From: Oxynema aestuarii AP17
Lineage (GTDB): Bacteria > Cyanobacteriota > Cyanobacteriia > Cyanobacteriales > Laspinemataceae
Reading direction: 5' to 3'
NCBI RefSeq assembly: GCF_012295525.1
Contig: NZ_CP051167.1
Location: 3,393,501-3,457,500, forward strand
DNA: 64,000 bases
Numbering within the stretch: position 1 is the stretch's first letter; every line of letters begins with the position of its first letter. Under the pieces are notes generated by a model. It was not told the DNA's origin and did not search any database. It worked only from the letters and a program-made list of their open reading frames with translations. Position numbers and translations under genes: made by a program. This document shows positions 1 to 8,914 of this stretch, piece after piece.

Positions 1-2835
1 TTTAGCGATCTCAGCATCAGCGTCGAAGGCGATCGCGCCGCCGCGAAACTCTCCCTCATCCGCGATCGCGATGGTAACGGTTTTCTCGACGAAGCCGAAG
101 CCGAAACCGCCATCCTCGCCGAAAGCGCGCCTTTATCCCAGATCGATCGCTACGCCATGGCCCCGGGGAACTACTTCGTCAAAGTCAGCCAAAACGACAC
201 CCCCACCGCCTACCAACTCAAAGTTAGCGCCACTCCGGCCCAAATTCTCAGCCGACCGGATTTAGGCGGAAATACCTTAGCCACCGCCTTCGACTTCGGT
301 AACCTAGTCCGACCGGACGCGATCGACGGTTTTATCGGTCGCGACGACCCGCAAGACTTTTACAGCTTCTTCCTCGACTCCCCGCGAGATTTGCGCGTCC
401 GCCTCGAAGGGTTAGCGGGGAAAGTCAATCTGAATCTGTATCGAGACGGCAATAATAACGGCGTACTCGATAACGGCGAGATCGTCCCCACCCAAGCCGA
501 TACCCAGCGCGTCCCCGTCGATTTTAATGGGGATGGGGAAATCGACGCCCAAGAATTTTTCGATTCCCTGCGACCCGCCGACGAGACCGATCCGTTTCCG
601 AGTGCGATTCAAGGAACGAATTTACAAGCGGGACGCTATTTTATCGGCGTTTCGACCCTCTCGGAAGAGACGGGATATCGGTTGCATCTCGAATCGATTC
701 CCACTGGGGTTCCCAATGGTGGGGCTGGAAACATCTTTCCTGTGGGGTTTGGGGCGATCGGACGGTTGCGCGATCGCCACGAACACGCGGACTTTATCGG
801 CGAAGTCAATCCTTACGATTTTTACCAGCTTGATGTCGGCGAACTGCGCCAGGTCAGCATCAAACTCGATCGCCTCGCCCAAAGTGCCAATTTAATTCTG
901 ATTCACGATATCAACAACGACGGCGGCTTCGACTTTCAGGAATTTGTCGTCTATCCTTCCCCCACCGAAACCCCGACCCCACAAATCGATCGCCTCCTGA
1001 GTGAGGGCACGTATTACATCGGCGTGGCCCAAGTTCGCGGCGATACCCCGTATTTCCTGACCGTGGAAAGTTCCGAGGTCGATCCCCCCGCCGACGGCGC
1101 CGGAAATCAACTCGCCAACGCCCACGATGTCGGCGTGTTAACGGAAGAAATTCAAATTAAAAATGACTTTCTCGGACAGGGCGATCGCGAAGATTACTAT
1201 CAATTTACCCTCGATTCTTTCCGCGATGTCGGCCTCTATTTGTACGACATGACGGGAAATGCTCACTTATATTTGATCCGCGATCGCAATTACAACGGAC
1301 AAGTCGATCCGGACGAGATCGTGGATGGATCGGAAGCATCCGGAGCCTACCAAGACCAGATTAACCGCATTTTAGCCCCGGGAACCTATTTCGTGCGCCT
1401 CGCCCAAGCACAGAAAGAAACCTCGTATAACTTATGGCTGGAGGGCCAACCCGTAGAGGTGGATCTCAATCCCGCCGGGGACAATTTACCGGAAGCGACC
1501 GATTTAGGTTTACTCGATCGCCCGATCCGTCAAAGCGGTCGCATCGGTCTGGACAATCCCGCCGATTTCTACCACTTTCAAATCGATACGCCGCGCGATC
1601 TGAGTATTTTTCTCGATCGCCTCGGCGCCAACGCCGACGTCCAGTTGATTCACGACCGCAACGCCGACGGAATCGTCGAAGCGGACGAAGTGGTGGCCCG
1701 GGGAGTGGAAGGCGCCACGACTCCGGAAGAAATTCATTTTGACAACCTCGGACCGGGCACTTATCACCTGGCGGTCACTCCGTCGGCGGCGGAACAAAGT
1801 TATTACGAATTGAGCCTCGTTCCCCAACGTTACAGCCGCAGTTTCGGCTACGGGATCCCGAATGCGGCGGCGGCGGTGGCGGCGGCGATCGCCAGCGAAC
1901 CGTTTACCCCCGGACCGAAGTTAGGAACCAGTGGCTGGGCCGTGGATTTGGTCGGGGCTACGGCGGCGTGGGAACGGGGTTATACGGGTCGAGGGGTGAC
2001 CGTGGCGGTCATCGACGGGGCGATCGATTATACCCATCCGGACCTCGACGATAATTTATGGATTAATGAGGATGAAATCCCCGGAAATGGCGTTGACGAC
2101 GACGGGAACGGCTTTGTTGACGATGTCCGGGGATGGAACTTCTTCGAGGGGAATAACGAAGTGCGCGACTTGAATCCGTTGGAAGGTCACGCCTCCCACG
2201 TGGCGGGAATTATCGCCGGGGAAAATAACGGGGTGGGAATGACGGGAATCGCACCGAATGCTCGGGTGATGGCGGTTCGGGCGATCGATCCGTTGGTCGG
2301 GGGGGTAGACAGTGTCGCGGCGGGTATCCGTTACGCGGTGGATAATGGGGCGCAGGTGATTAATTTGAGTTTGGGCGGGTCGGCGCCGATTCCGTCGTTG
2401 CAAGAGGCCCTTAGGTATGCGAACGATCGCGGCGTGGTGGTGGTGATGTCGTCGGGAAATGACGGGTTGAGTCGCTTTTCCGGGGGCAAACGCTTTAGCG
2501 GACCGAAGTATCCGGCGGATTTGGCGACGGAATACGGACTCGCCGTCGGTGCAGTGGACCGCGATCGCGCGATCGCCGATTTCAGCACCCGCGCCAATAC
2601 GGATTTACGCGATTATGTCGTTGCACCGGGGGTAGACGTTTATTCTTCGTTGACCACCAGTAATTTTGCCTTTTGGGAAGGCACTTCGATGGCGTCTCCG
2701 GTGGTCGCTGGGGTGGCGGCGTTGATTCTCAGTGCCAATCCCAATTTAACTCCGGTTCAAGTCGAGCAGTTGATAACTGCAACGGCAGATCCGAATGGAA
2801 TTATTGAAACGGGCAGTTTTGAGAGTTTCTTATAA
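1..2835 (+). CDS. Secreted S8 subtilisin-like protease with PPC-like repeats (5' end cut by window)
   Basis: The frame is open from base 1, so the true start lies upstream; an internal ATG at 157 is not needed. The visible part has about four full tandem repeats plus part of a fifth. Each repeat reads D-(F/Y)-Y-x-F, then a beta-rich stretch, then an acidic loop such as DRDGNGFLDEAE or DINNDGGFDFQE. These resemble bacterial pre-peptidase (PPC) domains carrying EF-hand-like calcium loops. The C-terminal third is a subtilase domain. Counting from ATG 157, the catalytic Asp is 620 (AVIDGAIDYTHP), His 678 (GHASHVAG, where HGTHVAG is usual) and Ser 844 (GTSMASP). An Asp-rich insert (NGVDDDGNGFVDD) after the Asp motif is common in cyanobacterial calcium-dependent subtilases. 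The role is inferred to be extracellular proteolysis, probably Ca-dependent. It stops at TAA 2833, facing the minus-strand gene that follows. Confidence 0.9.
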   Translation, partial: FSDLSISVEGDRAAAKLSLIRDRDGNGFLDEAEAETAILAESAPLSQIDRYAMAPGNYFVKVSQNDTPTAYQLKVSATPAQILSRPDLGGNTLATAFDFGNLVRPDAIDGFIGRDDPQDFYSFFLDSPRDLRVRLEGLAGKVNLNLYRDGNNNGVLDNGEIVPTQADTQRVPVDFNGDGEIDAQEFFDSLRPADETDPFPSAIQGTNLQAGRYFIGVSTLSEETGYRLHLESIPTGVPNGGAGNIFPVGFGAIGRLRDRHEHADFIGEVNPYDFYQLDVGELRQVSIKLDRLAQSANLILIHDINNDGGFDFQEFVVYPSPTETPTPQIDRLLSEGTYYIGVAQVRGDTPYFLTVESSEVDPPADGAGNQLANAHDVGVLTEEIQIKNDFLGQGDREDYYQFTLDSFRDVGLYLYDMTGNAHLYLIRDRNYNGQVDPDEIVDGSEASGAYQDQINRILAPGTYFVRLAQAQKETSYNLWLEGQPVEVDLNPAGDNLPEATDLGLLDRPIRQSGRIGLDNPADFYHFQIDTPRDLSIFLDRLGANADVQLIHDRNADGIVEADEVVARGVEGATTPEEIHFDNLGPGTYHLAVTPSAAEQSYYELSLVPQRYSRSFGYGIPNAAAAVAAAIASEPFTPGPKLGTSGWAVDLVGATAAWERGYTGRGVTVAVIDGAIDYTHPDLDDNLWINEDEIPGNGVDDDGNGFVDDVRGWNFFEGNNEVRDLNPLEGHASHVAGIIAGENNGVGMTGIAPNARVMAVRAIDPLVGGVDSVAAGIRYAVDNGAQVINLSLGGSAPIPSLQEALRYANDRGVVVVMSSGNDGLSRFSGGKRFSGPKYPADLATEYGLAVGAVDRDRAIADFSTRANTDLRDYVVAPGVDVYSSLTTSNFAFWEGTSMASPVVAGVAALILSANPNLTPVQVEQLITATADPNGIIETGSFESFL

Positions 2836-2861
2836 TTGCGTCCGCCATGGTTCCCCTCGAT

Positions 2862-2885
2862 GTCGTTCCTCGATCGAGGAACGAC
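2862..2885. terminator. 24-bp perfect palindrome between convergent genes
   Basis: The two 12-base halves (left half GTCGTTCCTCGA) are exact reverse complements, centred on CGATCG. It sits 26 bases after the protease stop and 60 bases before the stop of the minus-strand SRPBCC gene. Position and symmetry suit a bidirectional terminator, but there is no T-tract on either side, so an alternative is a protein-binding palindrome. Confidence 0.45.
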
Positions 2886-2922
2886 AATTCCCGAGACTCA
2901 ATTCAGGCACTTTTAGGAATTC

Positions 2923-2953
2923 ACGATACGCCGTTGGCGTCGCTTCACGAACG
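2923..2953. repeat. Dispersed palindromic repeat overlapping a gene end
   Basis: A hairpin (ATACGCC, GTT, GGCGT) is followed by CGCTTCACGAACG. The same architecture (GCGAT, small hairpin, then a TTCGCGAA-like palindrome) recurs near 15970, 22103, 49187 and 60699. Here it supplies the last codons and the stop of the SRPBCC gene. Such short palindromic repeats are common in filamentous cyanobacteria. Confidence 0.5.
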
Positions 2954-3592
2954 CCGGATCGCTTCTTGTCGTAAGGCGCCGAGGGTATCGGCTAAGGCAT
3001 CTTGAAATATGCTGTAAAAAATCCCTTTTGGCGTACTGTCATTGGGTTGCGCTTGTACGACTTGAGTGAGCAGAACGAAGCGATCGCCGGGGGAGGTGGT
3101 GACGGTTTCGATGGTCCAATATCCCTCTAAACGGGTTAAATCTCCCTCGATTTGACGGAAGTCAATGCGGGTTTGTGGGGTTTTGATATTGACGGTTTTG
3201 ATGCGCGATCGCACCCCCAATCCGAACACTTGACGTTCGTCAATTTGTTCGATCGTGGTTTGATTTCCCGTTGCTTCTAAAACTTGACAAGAAACTACGT
3301 TGGGAAGAAAGCGAGAAAAGTTACGATAATCGGTCAAAACTTCCCATACGGTTGCTTGTCCTGCGGGAATTAAAACTTTAGCGACATAGGAACCTTTTTC
3401 CCCTGTAACGATCGCCTGACCCCGGTTTAATTGGTCCCGTTCGCGGTCGGAGAGTTGGGCGATCGCGGCGCTCGAAATCTCGGTTGCACGCGCGCTTCCG
3501 GTGGCGGTCTCGGGGAGGGGAACGACTCCCAACCAAGCGACTAAAGAAAGGACGGCGATCGCGATCGGTTGGCTCAATTTTGGTTTCATCAT
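2945..3592 (-). CDS. Secreted SRPBCC (START/polyketide-cyclase-like) protein
   Basis: This 215-aa protein starts MM; the second Met, three bases in, is equally possible. The N-terminus has a basic head, a hydrophobic stretch (IAIAVLSLVAWLGVV) and small residues, reading as a Sec signal peptide of about 35 residues. From about residue 65 it matches the SRPBCC/coenzyme-Q-binding type: VWEVLTDYRNFSRFLPNV, then a long beta-sheet region and a closing amphipathic helix (DALADTLGALRQEA). The family binds hydrophobic ligands in a deep cavity; the ligand here is unknown. The periplasmic location is inferred. It is convergent with the subtilase, and a 204-base gap with HIP1 sites separates it from the nuclease gene upstream on the same strand. 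Confidence 0.75.
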   Translation of the reverse strand: MMKPKLSQPIAIAVLSLVAWLGVVPLPETATGSARATEISSAAIAQLSDRERDQLNRGQAIVTGEKGSYVAKVLIPAGQATVWEVLTDYRNFSRFLPNVVSCQVLEATGNQTTIEQIDERQVFGLGVRSRIKTVNIKTPQTRIDFRQIEGDLTRLEGYWTIETVTTSPGDRFVLLTQVVQAQPNDSTPKGIFYSIFQDALADTLGALRQEAIRRS

Positions 3593-3796
3593 TAAGATTT
3601 TTGGCTTATTATAAGAACGTTCGATCGCTCGATCGGCGATCGAATTACGCCTTATCTTATCCGAGCGATCGCCGAATTTCCAGATCGATTTTTAGAACGG
3701 TTCTCAACCCCGTTCGCTCCCCAGGGAGGAGGTCGATTCTCTCCTTTCCTCGGATTTAGGGTTGACGACCGGGCGATCGCCCCATGACCGATGCAG

Positions 3797-4591
3797 TTAC
3801 AAATCTAGGGTTAATTGTAACTCTCTCTCGGGTTTGGCGCTTTCTGGTAACGGGTCGGGTTCGGCGTGAATAGCGGGACAATAGCGGGAATACTGACAGC
3901 GATCGCAAGCTTTGGTTTGATGCGGTTTCCACTCCCGTTCGCCGCGCAATTGTTTGGCCATTTTGGCGATCGTTTGACGGACCCGCCTGTCATGTTCTGG
4001 GGTCACTTCAAATTCGATCTTATCTCCCGTTCGCAAATAAATTAAACTCAGTTTTTTTAAGCGACAATTGTAAATATGTTGGAGGGCGATCGCGTACAAT
4101 CCCAGTTGGAGGTCGATCCGCTTTGAATCGAGGGATTTAATTTCTTTAGTTGATTTATAATCGATTAGTTCGAGATCGTCTCCCAACCAGTCGAGGCGAT
4201 CGTAGCGTCCGGACAAGGTAAATTCGATATTATCTAGAAACCAAGGAGCTTGTATTTTTCCTTCTACGGCGAGGGGACGGCGCAAGCTCGGTAACTCGGT
4301 CATGAAGCGATCGTAATAGTTTTTTAAAATCGTCAGACCTTCGCGAAACTGGCTCGGATCGAGATCTTGAGAATGATTTTGCCAGCAATATTCCAGCCAT
4401 TCAAAACTGGGCATCGGCTGGAGATAGTCCCAGTCTTGATAAATTTGCGCTAAGGCTTTATGTAAAGAGGTTCCTAATGCTTGAGATTTGCCAAATCCCC
4501 CACCGGGTAACCCGCGTTCGTATTTAAAATAGTACGATTTCGGGCAAGTTTGATAGGTTTGTAATTTGGCGGCAGATAGGTGATACGCCAT
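3797..4591 (-). CDS. RecB-family PD-(D/E)XK nuclease with Fe-S cysteines
   Basis: This 264-aa stand-alone nuclease is of the RecB C-terminal/Cas4/AddB type. The active-site core is visible as Asp131 (RYDRLDW), then Asp144-Tyr-Lys146 in ELIDYKST, followed by the QxxxY motif Gln162-Tyr166 (LQLGLY). Cys16 near the N-terminus (TYQTCPKSYYF) and Cys229, Cys232 and Cys238 near the C-terminus (ACDRCQYSRYCP) form the four-cysteine 4Fe-4S clamp of this subfamily. Full-length members of COG2887 in cyanobacteria are about this size, so it does not look truncated. No helicase or CRISPR gene is adjacent; EVE and ssb genes lie on the same strand just upstream. A role in DNA end processing or repair is inferred. 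Confidence 0.82.
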   Translation of the reverse strand: MAYHLSAAKLQTYQTCPKSYYFKYERGLPGGGFGKSQALGTSLHKALAQIYQDWDYLQPMPSFEWLEYCWQNHSQDLDPSQFREGLTILKNYYDRFMTELPSLRRPLAVEGKIQAPWFLDNIEFTLSGRYDRLDWLGDDLELIDYKSTKEIKSLDSKRIDLQLGLYAIALQHIYNCRLKKLSLIYLRTGDKIEFEVTPEHDRRVRQTIAKMAKQLRGEREWKPHQTKACDRCQYSRYCPAIHAEPDPLPESAKPERELQLTLDL

Positions 4592-4670
4592 TTTTGATTG
4601 ACGAGGTAAATCTCGCCCACAATGTTATTTTAAGTCAAGTAATGATTTATTTTAACCAATTTAAACCGAG

Positions 4671-4718
4671 GGCGATCGCCTGAAAATTTAGAAGTTAAGA
4701 GGCGATCGCCTGAAAATT
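4671..4718. repeat. Two 18-base direct repeats containing HIP1
   Basis: GGCGATCGCCTGAAAATT occurs at 4671-4688 and again at 4701-4718, so the period is 30 bases. The second copy abuts the stop codon of the EVE gene. There are only two copies, so this looks like a short tandem duplication, not an array. Confidence 0.6.
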
Positions 4719-5140
4719 CACCCGTTCTCTCCGGGTTCTCCCGCCCATTCTAAAATACGCTGCCAATACACCGGATCGACCGACATCACCGACAGGCGAG
4801 GAAGGCGAACTAAGTCAAATCGATCGAAGTTTTGGTCAGCTTTAATTTGCGCTAAACTGACGGGATGCTTGAGGGGACGAACGCTTTCGAGATCGACGAC
4901 CGTGCGTTTGGGATCGTCGAGCTTGGGGTCGGGATAAGGGGGGCTGGTAATTTTAGCAATTCCCACCGCTCGCCGTTCTTTTCCGGTGTGGTAAATTAAG
5001 GCCAAATCTCCCGGTTGGATCTGGCGTAAATTTTTGAGCGCTAAGTTGTTTTTTACCCCATCCCAAACGGTGTGGCGATCGCGTTCTAAATCGCCGTAAC
5101 TATAATCGCTAGGTTCGGTTTTAAGCAGCCAGTAATTCAT
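4718..5140 (-). CDS. EVE-domain protein (thymocyte nuclear protein 1-like)
   Basis: The protein has 140 aa and is an EVE domain over its whole length. It opens with the family signature NYWLLKTEPSDYSYGDL and continues with WDGVKNNLALKNLR and GDLALIYHTGKERRAVGIAKI. EVE domains are PUA-like folds that bind modified bases in nucleic acids. GGAG precedes the start at a suitable distance. It lies 24 bases downstream of ssb on the same strand, so the two could share a transcript. The in-cell ligand cannot be told from the sequence. Confidence 0.9.
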   Translation of the reverse strand: MNYWLLKTEPSDYSYGDLERDRHTVWDGVKNNLALKNLRQIQPGDLALIYHTGKERRAVGIAKITSPPYPDPKLDDPKRTVVDLESVRPLKHPVSLAQIKADQNFDRFDLVRLPRLSVMSVDPVYWQRILEWAGEPGENG

Positions 5141-5164
5141 CGATCGCGCTCCACGGCGGCGAGT

Positions 5165-5545
5165 TTAAAATTCATCGTCTTCATAATTAGAATAGGCGTT
5201 TGACGATGCCATCGATCGCTCGTTATCTTGTTTGGAACCGAGCAAGTCGAGACGGTCTACTTTGATAACTGGTGAGGAGCGTTCGGCTTTGGTCGTCGCA
5301 TCGATCCAATGATTGAATTTTAACGCTCCAGTGACGCCAATTAAACTGCCTTTGCGAACGTAATTGGCCGCAACTTCTGCGGTTTTCCCCCACAGTTCTA
5401 AGTTGAACCAATCCGGTTCGTCACTATGGCGAGTGCGGCGATTGACTGCTAAGGTCAAACGACATTTAACGGTTCCCGATTCAAAATATCTAACGTCGGG
5501 GTCCATTCCGACTCGACCGACTAAGGTGACAACATTAAGACTCAT
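5165..5545 (-). CDS. ssb: Single-stranded DNA-binding protein
   Basis: This OB-fold SSB binds and protects single-stranded DNA in replication and repair. I chose the internal start at 5545 (SLNVVTLVGRVGMDPDVRYF), which matches how cyanobacterial SSBs begin; the frame extends 10 codons further upstream but that part lacks family similarity. The protein is then 126 aa. Typical segments are CRLTLAVNRR, DWFNLELWGKTAEVAANYV and GSLIGVTGALKF. The tail is short and acidic (NYEDDEF), a variant of the usual DDxPF partner-binding tip. Upstream lies a long non-coding stretch that probably holds its promoter. Confidence 0.9.
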   Translation of the reverse strand: MSLNVVTLVGRVGMDPDVRYFESGTVKCRLTLAVNRRTRHSDEPDWFNLELWGKTAEVAANYVRKGSLIGVTGALKFNHWIDATTKAERSSPVIKVDRLDLLGSKQDNERSMASSNAYSNYEDDEF

Positions 5546-6450
5546 ACTCGGAAAAACAAGTAATTTTAATGACAATTGGGCGATCGAAATGCAACTGAAT
5601 TCTGTCCAACCGATCGAAGTTTGGCGCGGAATTAAGATGACAATTCGATTCGGATCTAGACTAACAGAGAACTTAGGGATTTGCTATGGTTGGAGGTTAC
5701 ACCGATCGCCCGCGATCGCATCTGGAGCGATCGCCCGATCCGACCGTCGGAACGAGAGCGGGTCACGGGAGTACGGTTTGGATCCTGGAGAGTTCCCGTA
5801 GGGTCATCCCCAGGAGAATTGCCCGTGGCGCCGAGGGAGAGGACGGGCGATCGTCCGATGGTTTTCCTGGGAGGTTTAAGGGAGCGAGGGAGGGGAGTTC
5901 CCTGCTTGAAATCGAGGGGCGATCGCGAGATTTTATCTTAACCCTCGGCGATTTCACCCTCATTTTTATCGAGCCGAAAGAAATCCATTCTCAACAGTAT
6001 TCGTGCAACTTAAAATAAAAAGCTTAAATTCGAGCCAAAAAGCCCTTTGAGAAGGCGGAAAAAAACCAGTTCAAAACCATCGAGAACGGGCGATCGCGTC
6101 TCCGTAAGACTTCAGCGCAAGTCGAACAGATTCGAGCCAGTCTGTAAACGGTGAGGACGATGGGGGAACGGTGGCGCAAGGGGCATTTTTAAGAGCGCCG
6201 TTGTGATTCTTGGAAGCTTACGAGGGACGGGCGTGCAACCCCACTGGCGATCGCATAACCCGGTCGATTCTCTCCGGATTGCCCGGAAAGTCCTAGGGAT
6301 TATAGTGGGGAGACAACCGGGTTAGGTAATCGATACAATTCTGCCTCTCTGACTAGACTCAGAGGAGAAAACGTAATAGAATCCAACTCGGTCAACATTT
6401 CTGTTACATTGTCGTCGCATAGCATTGCAATTTTGGGGGCGTAGAAACGA
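5546..6450. other. Long intergenic region between divergent ssb and mreB
   Basis: No convincing gene is seen in about 900 bases. Open frames at 5364-5801, 5681-5941 and 5686-6018 overlap one another, are rich in Arg, Gly and Ser and owe their length to runs of HIP1-like GATCGC. The last 150 bases before mreB carry a small inverted repeat (CTCTGA/TCAGAG near 6350) and probably the mreB leader and promoter. The size suggests a long mreB 5' UTR or an unrecognised RNA. Confidence 0.5.
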
Positions 6451-7494
6451 GTGGGTCTTTTCAATCGCTTTTCCTTATCTCGGGACATGGGTATCGATCT
6501 CGGTACCGCCAACACTCTAGTATATGTATCTGGTAAAGGTATTGTCCTTCAAGAACCTTCCGTCGTTGCCATTGATAAAGATGAAAAAATCCCCTTAGCC
6601 GTCGGTGAAGATGCTAAAAAAATGCTGGGTCGGACGCCCGGAAATGTAATCGCCTTGCGCCCCCTTCGCGATGGCGTAATTGCCGACTTCGACACTGCCG
6701 AGTTAATGCTCAAGCACTTCATCAGTCGCGTTCACGAAGGGAGAGCCTTGGTGTCGCCGCGGATCGTGATCGGGATTCCGAGTGGCGTCACCGGGGTGGA
6801 ACGGCGCGCCGTGATGGAAGCCGCATCTCAAGCGGGGGCGCGCGACGTGTATTTGATCGACGAACCCGTAGCGGCGGCGATCGGCGCCGGACTGCCCGTC
6901 GCCGAACCGACCGGAAACATGATCGTCGATATCGGCGGCGGAACCACCGAGGTCGCGGTGTTGAGTTTGCAAGGGACCGTACTCAGCGAATCCGTTCGCG
7001 TGGCTGGGGACGAACTCAACGAATCGATTTCCCAGTACATGAAGAAAGTTCACAACCTCGTCATCGGGGAACGGACCGCCGAAGAAATTAAAATTCAAAT
7101 CGGTTCGGCGTATCCGACCCACGAAGATGACGATGCGGTCATGGAAGTTAGAGGTCTGCACTTGCTCTCCGGCTTACCGCGAACGGTGACGATCAAAGGA
7201 CCCGAAATTCGCGAAAGTATGGCCGAACCCCTGGCGGTGATCGTCGAAGCGGTCAAGCGAACCTTAGAACGCACTCCCCCGGAACTGGCAGCAGATATTA
7301 TCGATCGCGGCATCATGTTGGCGGGAGGCGGTGCCTTATTAAAAGGACTCGACACCCTGATCAGTCACGAAACCGGAATCGTCACTCACGTTGCTGCCGA
7401 CCCGCTCAGTTGTGTAGTCTTGGGAACGGGTCGCGTTTTGGAAAACTTCAAACAGCTAGAGCGTGTCTTTAGCGGTCGTTCGAGAACGATGTAA
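6451..7494 (+). CDS. mreB: Rod-shape-determining protein MreB
   Basis: This bacterial actin homologue polymerises under the inner membrane and directs peptidoglycan synthesis for cell elongation. It has 347 aa and begins at GTG 6451 with the short amphipathic N-terminus GLFNRFSLSRDMGIDLGTAN. The actin-type ATP-binding segments are visible: DLGTANTLVY (phosphate 1), IVDIGGGTTEVAVLS (phosphate 2), and the adenosine region LAGGGALLKGLD. It is the first gene of the mreBCD operon; mreC follows after 63 bases. Length and sequence look normal. Confidence 0.97.
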   Translation: MGLFNRFSLSRDMGIDLGTANTLVYVSGKGIVLQEPSVVAIDKDEKIPLAVGEDAKKMLGRTPGNVIALRPLRDGVIADFDTAELMLKHFISRVHEGRALVSPRIVIGIPSGVTGVERRAVMEAASQAGARDVYLIDEPVAAAIGAGLPVAEPTGNMIVDIGGGTTEVAVLSLQGTVLSESVRVAGDELNESISQYMKKVHNLVIGERTAEEIKIQIGSAYPTHEDDDAVMEVRGLHLLSGLPRTVTIKGPEIRESMAEPLAVIVEAVKRTLERTPPELAADIIDRGIMLAGGGALLKGLDTLISHETGIVTHVAADPLSCVVLGTGRVLENFKQLERVFSGRSRTM

Positions 7495-7557
7495 TTCCCC
7501 GCGATCGCCCGCGATCGGGAGGAACCCTTCTGCAAGTTGAGACTCTAAAGACTATCC

Positions 7558-8355
7558 ATGTACACATTACGTCGCTGGTGGGATCGGCATGGTTTGCACG
7601 TCGCCTTAGTGGGCCTGACGGTGAGCGCTGCCCTCTTCGTTCGTTATACCCAAGGGGCCGCCATCTTTGAGGTCTATCAAGTGGTGACTCGTCCCTTCCA
7701 GTCCGAACCGACTTCTCAAGAGCAACTGACCAACGCCAAAGTCGCCGAACTCGAACAGCGCGTCGTCGAACTCGAAGCCCAAAATCAAAAGCTCAAAAAA
7801 CTCCTCGATTACGTTTCCGACCAGAAACAAGAAGGCATTGTCGCCCCGGTTGTCGGTCGCAGTGCGGATCACTGGTGGCGCCAAGTGATTATCGGGCGCG
7901 GCAGTGAGGAAGGGATTCAAAAAAATTACATCGTCACCAGCCCGGGCGGGGTCGTCGGACGAGTGATGGAAGTAACCCCCCATACCAGTCGCGTTCTATT
8001 AATTAGCGATCCGAGTTCTCGCTTGGGGGTGACGATCAGCCGCAGTCGCTTTATGGGCGTCATGCGCGGGAAAGCCGCCAACCGCGCCGTGGTCGAGTTT
8101 TTCGACAAAGTGCCCGACGTCAAAACTGGAGACGTGGTCGCCACCTCCTCTTACAGTCGGATCTTCCCTTCCGGATTGTCCGTCGGTCGCGTGGAGAGCG
8201 TCGATCTCAATAAAAGTCCGGCGCCGGAAGCGGTGATCGAATTATCAGCTCCCTTGAGTTCCTTGGAGTGGGTCGTCGTCTATCCCCACCAAGAAACGGA
8301 AGAATTGCCCCCCCTGGAAGGGACTCCGGAACCACCAGAGCGAGAACAAGGATGA
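7558..8355 (+). CDS. mreC: Rod-shape-determining protein MreC
   Basis: MreC is a single-pass inner-membrane protein that links MreB to the periplasmic elongation machinery. It has 265 aa. A membrane segment lies near residues 12-30 (GLHVALVGLTVSAALFV), a coiled coil follows at about 60-85 (KVAELEQRVVELEAQNQKLKKLL), and then the beta-barrel MreC core with GRSADHWWRQVIIGRGSEEGI and SPGGVVGRVMEVTPHTSRVLLI. The C-terminus is acidic and Pro-rich (EELPPLEGTPEPPE). It is separated from mreD by a single base, so the two are probably translationally coupled. Confidence 0.96.
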   Translation: MYTLRRWWDRHGLHVALVGLTVSAALFVRYTQGAAIFEVYQVVTRPFQSEPTSQEQLTNAKVAELEQRVVELEAQNQKLKKLLDYVSDQKQEGIVAPVVGRSADHWWRQVIIGRGSEEGIQKNYIVTSPGGVVGRVMEVTPHTSRVLLISDPSSRLGVTISRSRFMGVMRGKAANRAVVEFFDKVPDVKTGDVVATSSYSRIFPSGLSVGRVESVDLNKSPAPEAVIELSAPLSSLEWVVVYPHQETEELPPLEGTPEPPEREQG

Positions 8356-8356
8356 C

Positions 8357-8902
8357 ATGAGGAATTTATCCTATTGGCCGACCAGTTCGCTGAGATTGCT
8401 CAATGCGGCGATCGTGGTCGGCTCCCTGTTTCTGTGTTTGTTAATGTTGCCCACGCGCTTGCCGGGTCTCGAACTGCTCGGCATTTCACCCAATTGGGCC
8501 TTGATTTGGGTCGTGGCTTGGAGCCTCAAACGCAAGCCCTGGCAAGGAATCGTTGCCGGGTTGGTGGTGGGATGGCTTCAAGACGCCATGACCTCCGCCG
8601 AACCCACCCACGCGATTAGTTTGGCGGTCGTCGGTCTGTTGACGGCCCGCTTGGAAAAACAAAAATATCTCCAAGAAGATTTTATTTCCGTGGCTTTGGT
8701 CGTTTTCGGTATGGCCCTGTTGGCGGAAACGATCTTGGCGCTCCAATTCAGCCTCACGGGAGTGCGGACGTTGAGTGAAATTTGGACGACTCACCAACCC
8801 CTCGCCCTCGCTTCGGCAATTTTGAGCAGCCTTTGGGCTCCGGTGGTTTACTTCCCGTTAAACCGATGGTGGCAAACCTTTCGTAACCTGGATCCTTCCT
8901 AA
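8357..8902 (+). CDS. mreD: Rod-shape-determining protein MreD
   Basis: This 181-aa integral membrane protein is the third subunit of the elongasome scaffold. It has about five hydrophobic segments (for example AAIVVGSLFLCLLMLP, WALIWVVAWSL and ISVALVVFGMALLAETIL), a charged WSLKRKPWQGI loop and GLVVGWLQDAMTS, as in cyanobacterial MreD. It starts one base after the mreC stop. It ends 12 bases from the stop of the convergent SH3-domain gene. Confidence 0.93.
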   Translation: MRNLSYWPTSSLRLLNAAIVVGSLFLCLLMLPTRLPGLELLGISPNWALIWVVAWSLKRKPWQGIVAGLVVGWLQDAMTSAEPTHAISLAVVGLLTARLEKQKYLQEDFISVALVVFGMALLAETILALQFSLTGVRTLSEIWTTHQPLALASAILSSLWAPVVYFPLNRWWQTFRNLDPS

Positions 8903-8914
8903 AGGGGAGGCGTG

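Noticed and set aside
4671-4718. Possible CRISPR unit (two repeats spaced by 30 bases)
   Set aside because: Only two 18-base copies with a 12-base gap, built on HIP1; no array and no cas genes.
5681-6018. Overlapping plus-strand frames upstream of mreB
   Set aside because: Arg/Ser/Gly-rich translations produced by HIP1-like repeats; no ribosome site and no domain.
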